DNA from: Bacillota bacterium
GTDB taxonomy: Bacteria > Bacillota > Syntrophomonadia > Syntrophomonadales > Syntrophomonadaceae
Assembly: GCA_029550685.1 (NCBI GenBank)
Contig: JAKPGY010000045.1
Span: 1 to 44,041, forward strand
Reading direction: 5' to 3'
Length of the DNA stretch: 44,041 nucleotides
Each line of letters begins with the position of its first letter. Position 1 is the stretch's first letter. Both the position numbers and the translations under genes were made by a program. The notes under the pieces are model-generated. The model did no database searches, was not told the DNA's origin, and saw only the letters and a program-made list of their open reading frames with translations. Positions 26,614 through 36,380 of the stretch are shown here, piece after piece.

Positions 26614-28317
26614 TTACCCCTGTTGAATGATTTCCATAATGGTATCGACAACCTGATTGATGGCAACATTATGGATTTCTTTCTCCCATCTTTTCTTCAC
26701 TTCGACTTGATTCTCCTGCAATGCTTTGGGTCCAACAGTTATTCGTACCGGTATACCAATTAAATCGGCGTCCTTAAATTTTACCCCGGCTCGCTCATCC
26801 CGGTCGTCTAAGAGCACTTCAACTCCCCGCTCCTGTAATCTAGTATACAGGGCCAATGCAGTGCTCATCTGATCCTCTTTTTTAGCATTAACCGGAACTA
26901 TAATTACCTGGAAAGGTGCAATCGGCATAGGCCAAATTATGCCGTTTTCGTCATGTTTCTGTTCGATAGATGCCGCCATAGTGCGGGAGATACCAATTCC
27001 GTAGCACCCCATAACCAAGGGCACTGCCTGACCGTTCTGATCCAGAACAGTTGCATTCATAGCCTGGGAATACTTAGTTCCCAATTTGAATATATGACCC
27101 ACTTCTATGCCGCGGGTGGCTTTAAGAGGCTGTCCACAAACCGGGCACAAGTCGCCTTCCACGGCATTGCGTATATCCACATAATCTTCCGGTACAAAGT
27201 CACGACCTGGGTTTACATTAATGAAATGATAGTCATCCTGATTGGCTCCGCAGGTAAGATTCCTCATACCCGCTACTTCCAGATCAGCATAAACCTTGAT
27301 ATTCAATCCCACCGGACCCAGTGAGCCAAATCCAGCCCCGCAGGCATCACGAACAGAAGCGTCGTCAGCCATGTACAATTCACGACATCCCAGTACCTGC
27401 TTTAGTTTAATCTCGTTGAGTTCCCGGTCACCACGCAGAACTGCTGCCACCAGTTTGCCGTCAGCGTAATAAGTAAGAGTTTTAACATGCCGTTGCTCAG
27501 GCTGCCCGGTAAATTCCACCAAATCCTTTATAGTACGCATCCCGGGAGTGTGGATTTTCTTCATTTCCAGCTGAGGTTCATCCTGCCCGTCATCCTTAAA
27601 CACACAGGCTGCTTTTTCAACATTGGCAGCATAGTCACCTTTTTCACAGTAGACAATTTCAGATTCGCCAGTGTCTGCCAGAACCACATATTCATGGCTC
27701 TCGTTGCCGCCAATAGCTCCGCTGTCCGCTTCCACTACCCGGTACTGCAGGTTTAACCGCTGAAAGATTCGATTATAAGCAGCATACATCTTGCGGTATG
27801 ATACGTCTAACCCTTCCTCATCTATATCAAAGGAATACAGGTCCTTCATGATAAACTCACGGCCCCTCAGCAATCCAAAACGGGGACGAATTTCATCACG
27901 ATATTTGTTCTGTATCTGATAGAGGAGCAAGGGCAAATCCCTATACGAGTGAATATCATTATCAACCAAACTGGTGATTATCTCCTCGTGGGTAGGGCCC
28001 AGGGCAAAATAACGCTGATGACGATCCATCAACCGAAACATTTCATCACCATAAACATCCCAACGGCCCGATTGCTCCCAAAGTTCGCGGGGTTGTATGA
28101 TGGGCATAAGTAATTCCTGACCTCCAGCCCGGTCCATTTCCTCACGTACGATAGCTTCAATTTTCTTTAATACTCGCCGGGCCAGGGGGAGATATGAATA
28201 AATCCCTGCACCAGCTTTGCGGATATAACCTGCTCGCAGCAACAATTGGTGACTAACGGTTTCCGCTTCACTGGGAACCTCCCGCAGTGTAGGACAAAAC
28301 AATTCAGAAAACTTCAA
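26614..28317 (-). CDS. proS: Prolyl-tRNA synthetase (bacterial type)
   Basis: Class II aminoacyl-tRNA synthetase of 567 aa. Class II motif 1 and 2 regions are seen (PEIRPRFGLLRGREFIMKDLYSF), and the bacterial-type editing insertion spans about 220-400. Motif 3 is GIGISRTMAASIEQ, and a C-terminal anticodon-binding domain closes the chain. I start it at the TTG at 28315-28317, with AAGGGGG nine bases upstream. This gives the usual KFSELFCPTLREVP N-terminus and overlaps the ispG stop by TTGA. There is no T-box leader. Confidence 0.97.
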   Translation of the reverse strand: MKFSELFCPTLREVPSEAETVSHQLLLRAGYIRKAGAGIYSYLPLARRVLKKIEAIVREEMDRAGGQELLMPIIQPRELWEQSGRWDVYGDEMFRLMDRHQRYFALGPTHEEIITSLVDNDIHSYRDLPLLLYQIQNKYRDEIRPRFGLLRGREFIMKDLYSFDIDEEGLDVSYRKMYAAYNRIFQRLNLQYRVVEADSGAIGGNESHEYVVLADTGESEIVYCEKGDYAANVEKAACVFKDDGQDEPQLEMKKIHTPGMRTIKDLVEFTGQPEQRHVKTLTYYADGKLVAAVLRGDRELNEIKLKQVLGCRELYMADDASVRDACGAGFGSLGPVGLNIKVYADLEVAGMRNLTCGANQDDYHFINVNPGRDFVPEDYVDIRNAVEGDLCPVCGQPLKATRGIEVGHIFKLGTKYSQAMNATVLDQNGQAVPLVMGCYGIGISRTMAASIEQKHDENGIIWPMPIAPFQVIIVPVNAKKEDQMSTALALYTRLQERGVEVLLDDRDERAGVKFKDADLIGIPVRITVGPKALQENQVEVKKRWEKEIHNVAINQVVDTIMEIIQQG

Positions 28318-29393
28318 CTGCCTGTACCCCCTTGTCCACATTGTTTGTGAATTTCTGTCATTAGTTCGTCTATTAATTCTGCTTCTGGCACCTTTTTCAC
28401 AATTTCCCCCCGGCGAAACAACAAGCCTACTCCCCTTCCTCCGGCTATCCCTATATCTGCTTCCCGGGCTTCGCCGGGACCATTAACCACACATCCCATC
28501 ACTGCTATTTTAATAGGATCAGGAATATATTTGATTCTCTCATCCACTGCCTTTGCCAGACTAATCAAATCGATTTCACTGCGACCGCAGGTGGGACAGG
28601 ATATCAATTCGGGTCCCCGGTTTCTCAAACCCAAGTTGCGTAAAATCTCGTAGGCCGCCCATACTTCTTGTACCGGGTCGGCGGTCAGGGAAACCCGGAT
28701 GGTGTCACCAATACCCTGGTAGAGCAACAAACCTAATCCAAGCGCAGACTTTACCAGTCCCCGCTCCAAGGTACCTGCTTCAGTAATACCCACATGCAAG
28801 GGATAGTCCACCTGCTGGGATAACAGCTGATAAGCGTTAACTGTCATTAAAACAGAGGAAGACTTCAGGGAAACCTTAATATTATAAAAGGCCATGTCTT
28901 CCAGGATTTTAATATGTTCCCGGGCACTATCCACCATGGCTTCAGCGCATACTTTCCTATATTTATTCAAAAGTTGGCGCTCCAAGGAGCCGGCATTTAC
29001 CCCGATGCGTATCGGTATATTGCTTTCCTTACAGCGGCTCACTATTTCCTGTACCCGCTTACGCTCCCCAATATTACCAGGATTGATGCGTAATCCCTGG
29101 GCTCCTGCTTCAACACTCTTTAACGCCAGGCGGTAATCGAAATGAATATCAGCTATTAGAGGAATGTTGATTTGCGGTACAATCCTGGCTATGGCTTCAG
29201 CAGCCTGCATGTCTACAACGGCTACTCTAACCAGTTCACATCCGGCAGCTTCCAACTGCTTAATCTGGCGGACAGTAGCTTCTACATTTCTGGTATCAGT
29301 ATTGGTCATTGACTGGACCACGATGGGATTGTCGCCGCCTATAGCAACATCCCCTATTTTTATTACCCTGGTTCTCCTGCGCACAAAAGTCAT
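28314..29393 (-). CDS. ispG: 4-hydroxy-3-methylbut-2-enyl diphosphate synthase
   Basis: Penultimate MEP-pathway enzyme with a TIM barrel and a C-terminal [4Fe-4S] domain. It reduces MEcPP to HMBPP. The cluster ligands are C266, C269 and C301 (SCPTCGR and GCVVNGPGE), with Glu308 as the fourth ligand. Its 359 aa is the standard bacterial length. The start overlaps the rseP stop by four bases. Pairing with dxr three genes away concentrates isoprenoid synthesis next to uppS. Confidence 0.97.
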   Translation of the reverse strand: MTFVRRRTRVIKIGDVAIGGDNPIVVQSMTNTDTRNVEATVRQIKQLEAAGCELVRVAVVDMQAAEAIARIVPQINIPLIADIHFDYRLALKSVEAGAQGLRINPGNIGERKRVQEIVSRCKESNIPIRIGVNAGSLERQLLNKYRKVCAEAMVDSAREHIKILEDMAFYNIKVSLKSSSVLMTVNAYQLLSQQVDYPLHVGITEAGTLERGLVKSALGLGLLLYQGIGDTIRVSLTADPVQEVWAAYEILRNLGLRNRGPELISCPTCGRSEIDLISLAKAVDERIKYIPDPIKIAVMGCVVNGPGEAREADIGIAGGRGVGLLFRRGEIVKKVPEAELIDELMTEIHKQCGQGGTGS

Positions 29394-30421
29394 CCCTTAA
29401 TCAACCTTAGAATATCATTAAAAGTTACTATTACTATCAACAGCATCAGGAATAAAAATCCTAACCAGTGAATAAACCCTTCCTTTTCTGGTTCAATAGG
29501 TTTTCTGCGTACCGCTTGCACTACTGCGAAGACAATACGGCTGCCATCTAGAGCAGGTATAGGTAATAGGTTGATTATTCCCAGGTTTATACTTAGATAG
29601 GCTGCAAAATTAATCAGGAAAACGGTGCCTATTTGGGCAGCTTCTCCTACCAGACTAACAATGCCAACTGGTCCGGCAACATCTGCGGTAGACGCTCCCC
29701 CGGTAAACAAGGTTCCGAGCCAGGATAACAACAGAACTGTCAATTGATAGGTTTGTTCCAATCCCAGCTGAATTGATTCTCCAATACCCAGCTTGGTATA
29801 GTTAACCTGATTTAATACTCCAATAGCAGGCTTACCACCAGTTCCCTGGTTGTCTGGTACTACCTGCAAATTTATAGCCTCACCATTCCGGTTTAATTTA
29901 ATATGCAATGTTTCTCCCGGTTCTGATGAAGCAATTATGGTAGTGAATTCTGACCAAGTGGCTACAGGTTGGTCATTTACACTTATAATACGGTCACCGG
30001 GATGAAGACCGGCCTGGGCAGCAGGCCTGCCTTCCAGGACTTTACCCAGCACAGGTTCATCGGATGATTCGGGAATACCTATAAAAGCAAAGCTATATAT
30101 GAAAAGCAGTAAAGCCAATACAAAATTCATAAAGGGTCCCGCAAATGAAACCCGTATTTTTTCCAAGGGAGTACGGTTGTTAAACCCGTTGGGATCATCT
30201 TCATCTCCCGGCTCCTCTCCAGCCATGCGCACAAATCCTCCTAAAGGAAGTAAGCGTAATGAATACTGGACCCCATTACGAGTAGTAGAAAGCAGTTTGG
30301 TACCGAATCCCAGGCTAAACTCATATACCGGTATGCCAATGCGGCGTGCTGCTATGAAATGGCCCCATTCGTGTGCCAAAATCAATATGGCAATGATAAT
30401 AATGGTTATCAATATGGACAC
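29390..30421 (-). CDS. rseP: Site-2 intramembrane zinc protease RseP/RasP
   Basis: Membrane-embedded protease that cleaves anti-sigma factors and signal-peptide remnants. The HEWGH zinc motif (residues 17-21 from the chosen start) is in the first TM helix. A PDZ domain (about 110-190, GRPAAQAGLHPGDRIISVN) follows, and NLLPIPALDGSRI supplies the distal Asp ligand. The GTG at 30419-30421 has GAGGAGG eight bases upstream and is preferred to an in-frame TTG that lies before the RBS. It begins four bases after the dxr stop. Confidence 0.95.
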   Translation of the reverse strand: MSILITIIIIAILILAHEWGHFIAARRIGIPVYEFSLGFGTKLLSTTRNGVQYSLRLLPLGGFVRMAGEEPGDEDDPNGFNNRTPLEKIRVSFAGPFMNFVLALLLFIYSFAFIGIPESSDEPVLGKVLEGRPAAQAGLHPGDRIISVNDQPVATWSEFTTIIASSEPGETLHIKLNRNGEAINLQVVPDNQGTGGKPAIGVLNQVNYTKLGIGESIQLGLEQTYQLTVLLLSWLGTLFTGGASTADVAGPVGIVSLVGEAAQIGTVFLINFAAYLSINLGIINLLPIPALDGSRIVFAVVQAVRRKPIEPEKEGFIHWLGFLFLMLLIVIVTFNDILRLIKG

Positions 30422-30425
30422 TGAT

Positions 30426-31577
30426 TTATCCTCCTCTGGCAATTCGTTCTTCGGTTAGTTCTCGGGCATCTTGGTCACATTGTAATACATCATTGACCGT
30501 TCTGACCACTTTTGCCTGGTGGCGGCTCATGACATAAGCCACCACTTCTGGTATTTCCACAAAACTTAGACGTCCGGCTAAGAAATGGTGAACGGCTACT
30601 TCATTGGCGGCATTTAAGACCGCTGGCATAGTACCTCCTCTGCGGCCCGCGTCATAGGCTAACTGAAGGGACGGAAATCTTTCTATGTCAGGTTGCTCAA
30701 AATGCAAATCCGCCATACCGATTAAATCAAGCCGCCGAGTAGGGGTTGCAGCCCTGTCAGGATAAGTCAGGGCATATTGAATAGGAATCCGCATATCAGG
30801 TACCCCCAAATGGGCTAGCCAAGATCCGTCTATAAACTCAACCATGGAGTGAATGATGCTTTGAGGGTGGATCAATACTTGAATTCTATCATAACCAACT
30901 TGAAATAAATGGTGAGCCTCAATAACTTCCAATCCCTTATTCATTAAGGTGGCGGAGTCTACGGTAATTTTGGGCCCCATGGACCAGTTGGGATGCTGCA
31001 AAGCCATTTCCACTGTTACCTGTTGCAGCTGTTCCCGGCTGAATTGCCGAAACGGCCCCCCTGATGCAGTGAGCCATATCTGCTGCAAGGATTTGTTTTC
31101 ATCCCGCAGGCACTGGAAAATCGCCGAGTGTTCACTGTCCACCGGAATCAATTCACTGCCCATATCCTTACACAGAGGTACTACTATATCCCCTGCAGCT
31201 ACCAGAGTCTCCTTATTGGCCAAAGCAATGCGTTTACCAGCTCGAGCCGCAGCTAATGTGGGCAAGATACCTACTGCACCACTGACTGCTACCACTACTA
31301 TATCAGTTTCTTCATAAGCAGCAGCTTGACAAAGACCTTCCTGACCTGTTAATACTTCTACGCTATCGGGTACACGATCCTTTAGCTGTTTATATTTGGA
31401 GTCATCGTACACTACCACACAGGCAGGTCTATACCGGTGTACTTGTTCACAGAGTATATCCACTTCGTCCAGGGCTGCCAGGGCTTGAATTTTAAATAGA
31501 CCGGGATGATGGGCTACTACATCCAAGGTTTGCCGTCCAATTGACCCGGTTGACCCCAGCACGGTTATCTTTTTCAT
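30426..31577 (-). CDS. dxr: 1-deoxy-D-xylulose-5-phosphate reductoisomerase
   Basis: NADPH-dependent conversion of DXP to MEP, the first committed MEP-pathway step. GSTGSIG (8-14) binds NADPH. ALANKETLVAAG, the metal ligands in VDSEHSAIFQ and the MNKGLEVIEAHHLF block form the active site. 383 aa, full length. The start overlaps the preceding stop as TAATG. Confidence 0.97.
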   Translation of the reverse strand: MKKITVLGSTGSIGRQTLDVVAHHPGLFKIQALAALDEVDILCEQVHRYRPACVVVYDDSKYKQLKDRVPDSVEVLTGQEGLCQAAAYEETDIVVVAVSGAVGILPTLAAARAGKRIALANKETLVAAGDIVVPLCKDMGSELIPVDSEHSAIFQCLRDENKSLQQIWLTASGGPFRQFSREQLQQVTVEMALQHPNWSMGPKITVDSATLMNKGLEVIEAHHLFQVGYDRIQVLIHPQSIIHSMVEFIDGSWLAHLGVPDMRIPIQYALTYPDRAATPTRRLDLIGMADLHFEQPDIERFPSLQLAYDAGRRGGTMPAVLNAANEVAVHHFLAGRLSFVEIPEVVAYVMSRHQAKVVRTVNDVLQCDQDARELTEERIARGG

Positions 31578-32695
31578 TAATTATTTTTCCTCCAGTTAAT
31601 ATTATCAAAAACCCCCGCCCGGTAGCAGGCAATAAAGATTACTACCAAAACTGGCCCCATGATCATACCGATCACTCCACCCAACTGCAAGCCCACATAG
31701 AGGGAAATTAAGGTAGCGAGAGGATGCAAACCTATGTTGTCCCCGATAATCTTTGGTTCCAGAAACTGTCGTACCACAGAAATGATTATATATACAATTA
31801 GTAAACTTAAAGCTACCTTGGTATCTCCGCTAATCAGTTCCCAGATTATCCAAGGTACAAAAAACGTACCTGGTCCCAGTATGGGTAAGATATCGAGTAT
31901 ACCTACCACAATTCCAATGGTAAAAATATACTTCATACCCAGAATTTTTAGGGATACTATGGTGATAATGGCAGTAATGCTGATTAAAATGCTGTAAGCT
32001 TTTAAGAAGCCGATTAAGGCCCGGAACAATTCGGCAATAACTTCCCGGGATTTGGAGCGGGCACTGCCCGGAATATACTGCAGTACAAAAGTACGCAACA
32101 AAGCCCGGTCCTTGATAATGAAGTAAGTTGCCACCATGGCTATTAATATAAGAATGAAGGCCCCGGGAAGACTGGCAAAGATATCGATCATGTATTCGAG
32201 ACTTTGCTTGGCCACATTTTGCAGCAGTTCGGAGGTTTTCTGCAGGTTTTCACCCAGGGTTTGTTGCAACTCCGGTGATAAATCCAACTCCAGATATAAT
32301 AAGCGGGCATTAGAAATGGCGGTAATGAATTTGTTGATCACCTGATCCGAGTAAGAGATCATCAGCGGGTACAAGCCTGATAATTCCCTAACCACCTGGG
32401 CAACAGCCAGGGATATGAGATATATAAATCCCCCCACCGAAAGAACTAGGCTGAATACCACCGCCAGACCGCGTCTCATCCGCAGCCGGGTTTCGAAAAA
32501 TACCACTACCGGTTCCACCACTACTGCTAAAGCCACAGCAATAATAAAAGGTAAGAAAAGTATGGGGATATAAGCCAGTATCTTACCCACTATGGGAAAA
32601 ACATAAGCGAACAACAGGTATATGGTAAGTAAAGACAAGACTAATATGGCCAGTTTTACCAGGGTTTTTAGACTCTTCTGCAGTTCGGGATCCAT
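31577..32695 (-). CDS. AI-2E/PerM-family membrane protein (YtvI-like)
   Basis: 372-aa polytopic membrane protein with about seven or eight hydrophobic segments and the AI-2E family blocks (KAYSILISITAIITIVSLKILG, PILGPGTFFVPW, FLEPKIIGDNIGLHP). The arrangement resembles sporulation-associated YtvI, but relatives also include exporters and Na/H antiporters, so no transport role is assigned. The ATG at 32693-32695 has GGAGGGGG upstream; the in-frame TTG six bases before it lies too close. Its place between cdsA and dxr is not found in B. subtilis. Confidence 0.88.
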   Translation of the reverse strand: MDPELQKSLKTLVKLAILVLSLLTIYLLFAYVFPIVGKILAYIPILFLPFIIAVALAVVVEPVVVFFETRLRMRRGLAVVFSLVLSVGGFIYLISLAVAQVVRELSGLYPLMISYSDQVINKFITAISNARLLYLELDLSPELQQTLGENLQKTSELLQNVAKQSLEYMIDIFASLPGAFILILIAMVATYFIIKDRALLRTFVLQYIPGSARSKSREVIAELFRALIGFLKAYSILISITAIITIVSLKILGMKYIFTIGIVVGILDILPILGPGTFFVPWIIWELISGDTKVALSLLIVYIIISVVRQFLEPKIIGDNIGLHPLATLISLYVGLQLGGVIGMIMGPVLVVIFIACYRAGVFDNINWRKNN

Positions 32696-32717
32696 CAGCA
32701 ATCCCCCTCCCCTTTAT

Positions 32718-33503
32718 TTACCCAAGGTACTGAAGGCAATAGTAAACTACCGGGGCCACCACCAGAAAACTGTCAAAACGGTCCAGAACTCCTCCATGCC
32801 CGGGCAAAAACCAGCCACTGTCTTTTACCTGGAACAATCGCTTTACTCCGGACATAAACAGATCTCCAAAATGAGCAGCTATACTGGCCACTACTCCCAG
32901 TACTAAAGCATATGCATGAGTCAAGGTTACCATATCAGTCAGAATGGATAAAACCAAAGCAGTTATAGCAGCAAGTCCAATACCTCCCAAGGCCCCTTCC
33001 CAGGATTTATTAGGACTTAATCTGGGCGCCAGTTTATGCTTTCCCCAGCGCCGGCCGACTGCATAACCTCCTATGTCACTTGCCCAGGTTAACAGAAAAG
33101 CCAGCAGGCAAGCCATGAAACCCTGTTCTAAAAAAGATAATTGAATGGCATAGAATAAACAGATTCCCAGATAAGCGGAAAAAAACATTATCAGGGCGGT
33201 GTTGTCAAAAGAAATGCGGGGATAATTCACCACTGTTATGAATACTGCCAGCAACAAAGCAATGAACAGCAAAGGTATCAAAGGCTGATTTGTCAAATCT
33301 CCTAACAGTAAGGCCATCATAAAAAGCAGGGCGGGCAGCACAGGGCCTGTTTTTCCCGCGGTTCTCATCATAGCTGTGAATTCGTATAGGCCCACTAACG
33401 CCAGCACTAGAAAAAATCCCAGCCGGAATAGTTCCCCGGCATATAATATTCCTAATAAAAGCGGAATCCCAATAACTGCTGTAATTACCCTGGTTCTAAG
33501 CAT
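32718..33503 (-). CDS. cdsA: Phosphatidate cytidylyltransferase
   Basis: Integral membrane enzyme that makes CDP-diacylglycerol from phosphatidate and CTP, the branch point for phospholipids. The C-terminal signature SPNKSWEGALGG and the later FGDLFMSGVKRLFQVKDSG block with KD residues are clear, with about eight TM segments. The start is at the ATG at 33501-33503, with GGAGG six bases before it and overlapping uppS by 8 bp. 261 aa. Confidence 0.96.
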   Translation of the reverse strand: MLRTRVITAVIGIPLLLGILYAGELFRLGFFLVLALVGLYEFTAMMRTAGKTGPVLPALLFMMALLLGDLTNQPLIPLLFIALLLAVFITVVNYPRISFDNTALIMFFSAYLGICLFYAIQLSFLEQGFMACLLAFLLTWASDIGGYAVGRRWGKHKLAPRLSPNKSWEGALGGIGLAAITALVLSILTDMVTLTHAYALVLGVVASIAAHFGDLFMSGVKRLFQVKDSGWFLPGHGGVLDRFDSFLVVAPVVYYCLQYLG

Positions 33504-34266
33504 GATGGCCCTCCTGCCCATTTGTTTTCAATCCTCCGAAGCGGCGGTCGCGCTGCTGAAATTCCCATATGGCCCTGAGCAATTCCTGTTTGTTAAAGTC
33601 AGGCCACAGCAAAGGAGAAAACCAGAATTCAGCATAAGCTATTTGCCAGAGCAAAAAGTTACTTACCCGCATTTCTCCTGCGGTCCGAATCAGCAGGTCC
33701 GGATCTGGCAGCCCAGAGGTGTATAAAGCTCGACTAAAAGCGGCTTCATTAATGTCCTCTACTGCCAACAATCCCTCTTCTACCTGTTTTGCCAATAATC
33801 TGGCCGCGCGAATTATTTCGTCACGAGCACCATAGTTGAGAGCAATATTGAATACCATTCCTTGATTGGCGGCTGTTTTGTTTAAAGCCAGGTCAATGGC
33901 TTTAATACTTTTCTCCGGAAGGCTGCGGTAATCACCCAACACCTGCAAGCGTACGCCATTTTTATGTAGCTCTTCGATTTCTTTATTTATATACTCGACT
34001 AATAGATTCATTAAATAATTGACCTCATCCCGAGGTCTTTTCCAGTTCTCAGTGGAAAAGGCGAACACTGTTAGACATGAAATACCTAATTCACAGCAGG
34101 TTTCCACGACTTGTTTCAGCGAGTTCATACCGGAGCGATGGCCAAAGGTACGCGGCATAAGACGCTTTTGAGCCCAGCGGCCGTTGCCATCCATAATGAT
34201 AGCTATGTGCCGGGGCAGTTTCTCTTTTTTAATAAGCTGCATGTAGTCGGGTGTGGTCCGACTCAC
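33496..34266 (-). CDS. uppS: Undecaprenyl diphosphate synthase
   Basis: Cis-prenyltransferase that builds the C55 lipid carrier for peptidoglycan and other envelope glycans. The catalytic Asp26 is in IIMDGNGRWAQKR. The FSTENWKRP block and RTAGEMRVSNFLLWQIAYAE are conserved, with Ala for the more usual Ser in RTSGE. Its start is GTG with AAGGGTG upstream. It opens the lipid/isoprenoid run after a hairpin downstream of frr. Confidence 0.97.
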   Translation of the reverse strand: MSRTTPDYMQLIKKEKLPRHIAIIMDGNGRWAQKRLMPRTFGHRSGMNSLKQVVETCCELGISCLTVFAFSTENWKRPRDEVNYLMNLLVEYINKEIEELHKNGVRLQVLGDYRSLPEKSIKAIDLALNKTAANQGMVFNIALNYGARDEIIRAARLLAKQVEEGLLAVEDINEAAFSRALYTSGLPDPDLLIRTAGEMRVSNFLLWQIAYAEFWFSPLLWPDFNKQELLRAIWEFQQRDRRFGGLKTNGQEGHHA

Positions 34267-34282
34267 TTGTCACCCTTCTTCC

Positions 34283-34311
34283 TAAAATCATAAACCCCCG
34301 CTTTACGGGGG
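34283..34311 (-). terminator. Hairpin after frr, partial terminator
   Basis: Minus strand CCCCCG-TAAAG-CGGGGG (34295-34311) followed by TTTATGATTTT. The U-tract is interrupted and no promoter fits between it and uppS, so it may only reduce readthrough. Confidence 0.7.
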
Positions 34312-34357
34312 TAGATTGACTGTCTATAAATATAATACATGGTAGCAATCACTATGA

Positions 34358-34915
34358 CTAGACTTCCATGATATCCTTTTCCTTGGCGTTCAGAATTGCA
34401 TCAATATCTTTTATATATTTATCAGTAGCTTTCTGAACCTCGTCGCTTCCCCTTTTTAATTCATCTTCGGAAATTAGTTTTTCCTTTTCACTGGATTTTA
34501 ACATATCATTAGCATCGCGACGGATATTTCGTATAGCTACTTTTGCTTCTTCGCCCCGTTTCTTAACCACCTTAACCAGTTCTTTACGACGTTCTTCAGT
34601 CAACTGGGGTATGACAATACGGATAACATTACCATCATTACTTGGGTTTACTCCCAAGTCTGATTTCAGTATCGCTTTTTCTATGTTAGCGATACTGCTC
34701 TTGTCCCAGGGCTGTATGACCAACAGTCGTGCTTCAGGTACAGTTATATTAGCCAGCTGATTAAGTGGAGTTGGTTCTCCGTAATAATCAACCATTACCT
34801 TATCCAGCATAGCCGGGTTGGCACGGCCAGCTCTTAGCGTAGCTAAATCTTTGGTTAGGTGCTCAACCGTTTTTTTCATCCTATCTTCGGCTTCGCTAAG
34901 AATATCATTGATCAT
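34358..34915 (-). CDS. frr: Ribosome recycling factor
   Basis: Splits the post-termination ribosome together with EF-G. The three-helix bundle and beta domain are recognisable: [40 protein letters not shown] and [24 protein letters not shown]. The ATG at 34913-34915, with GGGAGGT upstream, gives exactly the canonical 185 aa. It begins four bases after pyrH. Confidence 0.98.
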   Translation of the reverse strand: MINDILSEAEDRMKKTVEHLTKDLATLRAGRANPAMLDKVMVDYYGEPTPLNQLANITVPEARLLVIQPWDKSSIANIEKAILKSDLGVNPSNDGNVIRIVIPQLTEERRKELVKVVKKRGEEAKVAIRNIRRDANDMLKSSEKEKLISEDELKRGSDEVQKATDKYIKDIDAILNAKEKDIMEV

Positions 34916-34919
34916 ATTA

Positions 34920-35636
34920 TTACCTCCCAACATAGGTGCCTATGTCTTCCCCCATAACTGCTTTCAAAATATTCCCTTCCTGGGTTAGATCGAAGACAAT
35001 GATGGGTATACCGTTGTCCATACACAGGGATGCAGCCGTCGAATCCATTACTCCTAATCCCTTGTTAAGCACATCTATGTAGCCCAGGTCAGTGAATTTC
35101 TTGGCATCTGGGTTGGTAACCGGATCAGAATCATAAACGCCGTCCACTTTTTTGGCCATAAGAATAACTTCTGCTTCAATTTCAGCGGAACGAAGAGCAG
35201 CAGCTGTATCGGTGGAGAAATAAGGATTTCCTGTACCGGCGGCGAAAATTACTACCCGGCCTTTTTCCAGATGCCTGATAGCCCGTCTTCTTATGTATGG
35301 CTCAGCTATCTCCTTCATCTCGATAGCCGACATAACCCGAGTTCCCATGTTTTCCTTTTCTAAAGCATCTTGTAGGGCTAAAGCATTTATAACCGTTGCC
35401 AGCATACCCATATAATCAGCGGTTGCCCGATCCATCCCTTTGGCGCTGCCGGCAACTCCCCGCCAGATATTGCCTCCACCGACTACGATGCCAACTTGAA
35501 CACCTTTTTTTACTACTTCTACGACCTGACGAGCGATGGAAGAAAGTATTTCATGGTCTATTCCATACCCCTTCGTGCCTGCCAAGGCTTCACCACTCAG
35601 TTTAAGCACTATCCTTTTATATTTTGGGGACCCCAA
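34920..35636 (-). CDS. pyrH: UMP kinase
   Basis: Hexameric amino-acid-kinase-fold enzyme that phosphorylates UMP to [38 protein letters not shown] and the [11 protein letters not shown] block are diagnostic. The start is TTG at 35634-35636 with GGAGG eight bases upstream, 238 aa. It lies between tsf and frr as in most bacteria. Confidence 0.97.
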   Translation of the reverse strand: MGSPKYKRIVLKLSGEALAGTKGYGIDHEILSSIARQVVEVVKKGVQVGIVVGGGNIWRGVAGSAKGMDRATADYMGMLATVINALALQDALEKENMGTRVMSAIEMKEIAEPYIRRRAIRHLEKGRVVIFAAGTGNPYFSTDTAAALRSAEIEAEVILMAKKVDGVYDSDPVTNPDAKKFTDLGYIDVLNKGLGVMDSTAASLCMDNGIPIIVFDLTQEGNILKAVMGEDIGTYVGR

Positions 35637-35661
35637 TCCACTACCCTCCAGATTCTTTTAG

Positions 35662-36309
35662 TTAACCTTTAATCTGTGCCATTACTTCTGCCGCAAAATC
35701 TACCGTCTCTTTTTCAATGCCCTCTCCCACTTCAAAACGGGCAAAACGGCGTATATTAATGTTTTCACCAATCCTGGATATGGTCTCCAAAACTACTTGT
35801 TGGACAGTTTTGTCTGGATCTTTTATATAAGGTTGTTCCAAAAGGCAGTTTTCTTTGAAAAACTTCTCCAGGCGGCCTTCTACCATCTTATCCACTACTT
35901 TTTCCGGTTTGCCCTCTTCCAGAGCTTGGGCACGCAGAACTTCCTTCTCATGATCCAGCACTGCCTGAGGAACTTCCTCTCTGTTTATATAGGTAGGGTT
36001 GGAAGCTGCAATCTGCATGGCAATATTGTGGGCTAACTCCTTAAACTCATCGGTTTTAGCCACGAAATCAGTTTCGCAGTTTACTTCTACTAAGACACCA
36101 ATTCGGCCACCGCCATGAATATAGGACATAACAACACCTTCACTGGCTATCCGTCCGGCCTTCTTGGCAGCTTTCGCTAAGCCCTTGGTACGAAGCTCAT
36201 CGATTGCCTTTTCAATGTCTCCCCCTGTGGCTTCTAAAGCTTTTTTACAATCCATCATTCCCGCTCCGGTTCTTTCCCGAAGTTCTTTAACCATCTGCGC
36301 TGTTATCAC
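35662..36309 (-). CDS. tsf: Elongation factor Ts
   Basis: Nucleotide exchange factor for EF-Tu. It has an N-terminal UBA-like module ([22 protein letters not shown]) and the [10 protein letters not shown] motif that contacts EF-Tu. At 215 aa it is the short form with a single core subdomain, common in Clostridia. It follows rpsB after an intergenic terminator-like hairpin. Confidence 0.97.
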   Translation of the reverse strand: MITAQMVKELRERTGAGMMDCKKALEATGGDIEKAIDELRTKGLAKAAKKAGRIASEGVVMSYIHGGGRIGVLVEVNCETDFVAKTDEFKELAHNIAMQIAASNPTYINREEVPQAVLDHEKEVLRAQALEEGKPEKVVDKMVEGRLEKFFKENCLLEQPYIKDPDKTVQQVVLETISRIGENINIRRFARFEVGEGIEKETVDFAAEVMAQIKG

Positions 36310-36337
36310 TGTGGCAACCTCCTATAAAGTATTTAGG

Positions 36338-36368
36338 AAAAAGGGGGTGACTTTGGTGTTGCACCCCC
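36338..36368 (-). terminator. rpsB-tsf intergenic terminator/attenuator
   Basis: Minus strand GGGGGTG (36362-36368) pairs with CACCCCC (36343-36349), followed by TTTTT. Partial termination between rpsB and tsf is common and adjusts S2 to EF-Ts stoichiometry. Confidence 0.85.
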
Positions 36369-36380
36369 TAATTAAACTTG

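Noticed and set aside
26614-28341. Possible T-box leader for proS
   Set aside because: proS overlaps ispG by four bases, so there is no leader space and no T-box sequence.
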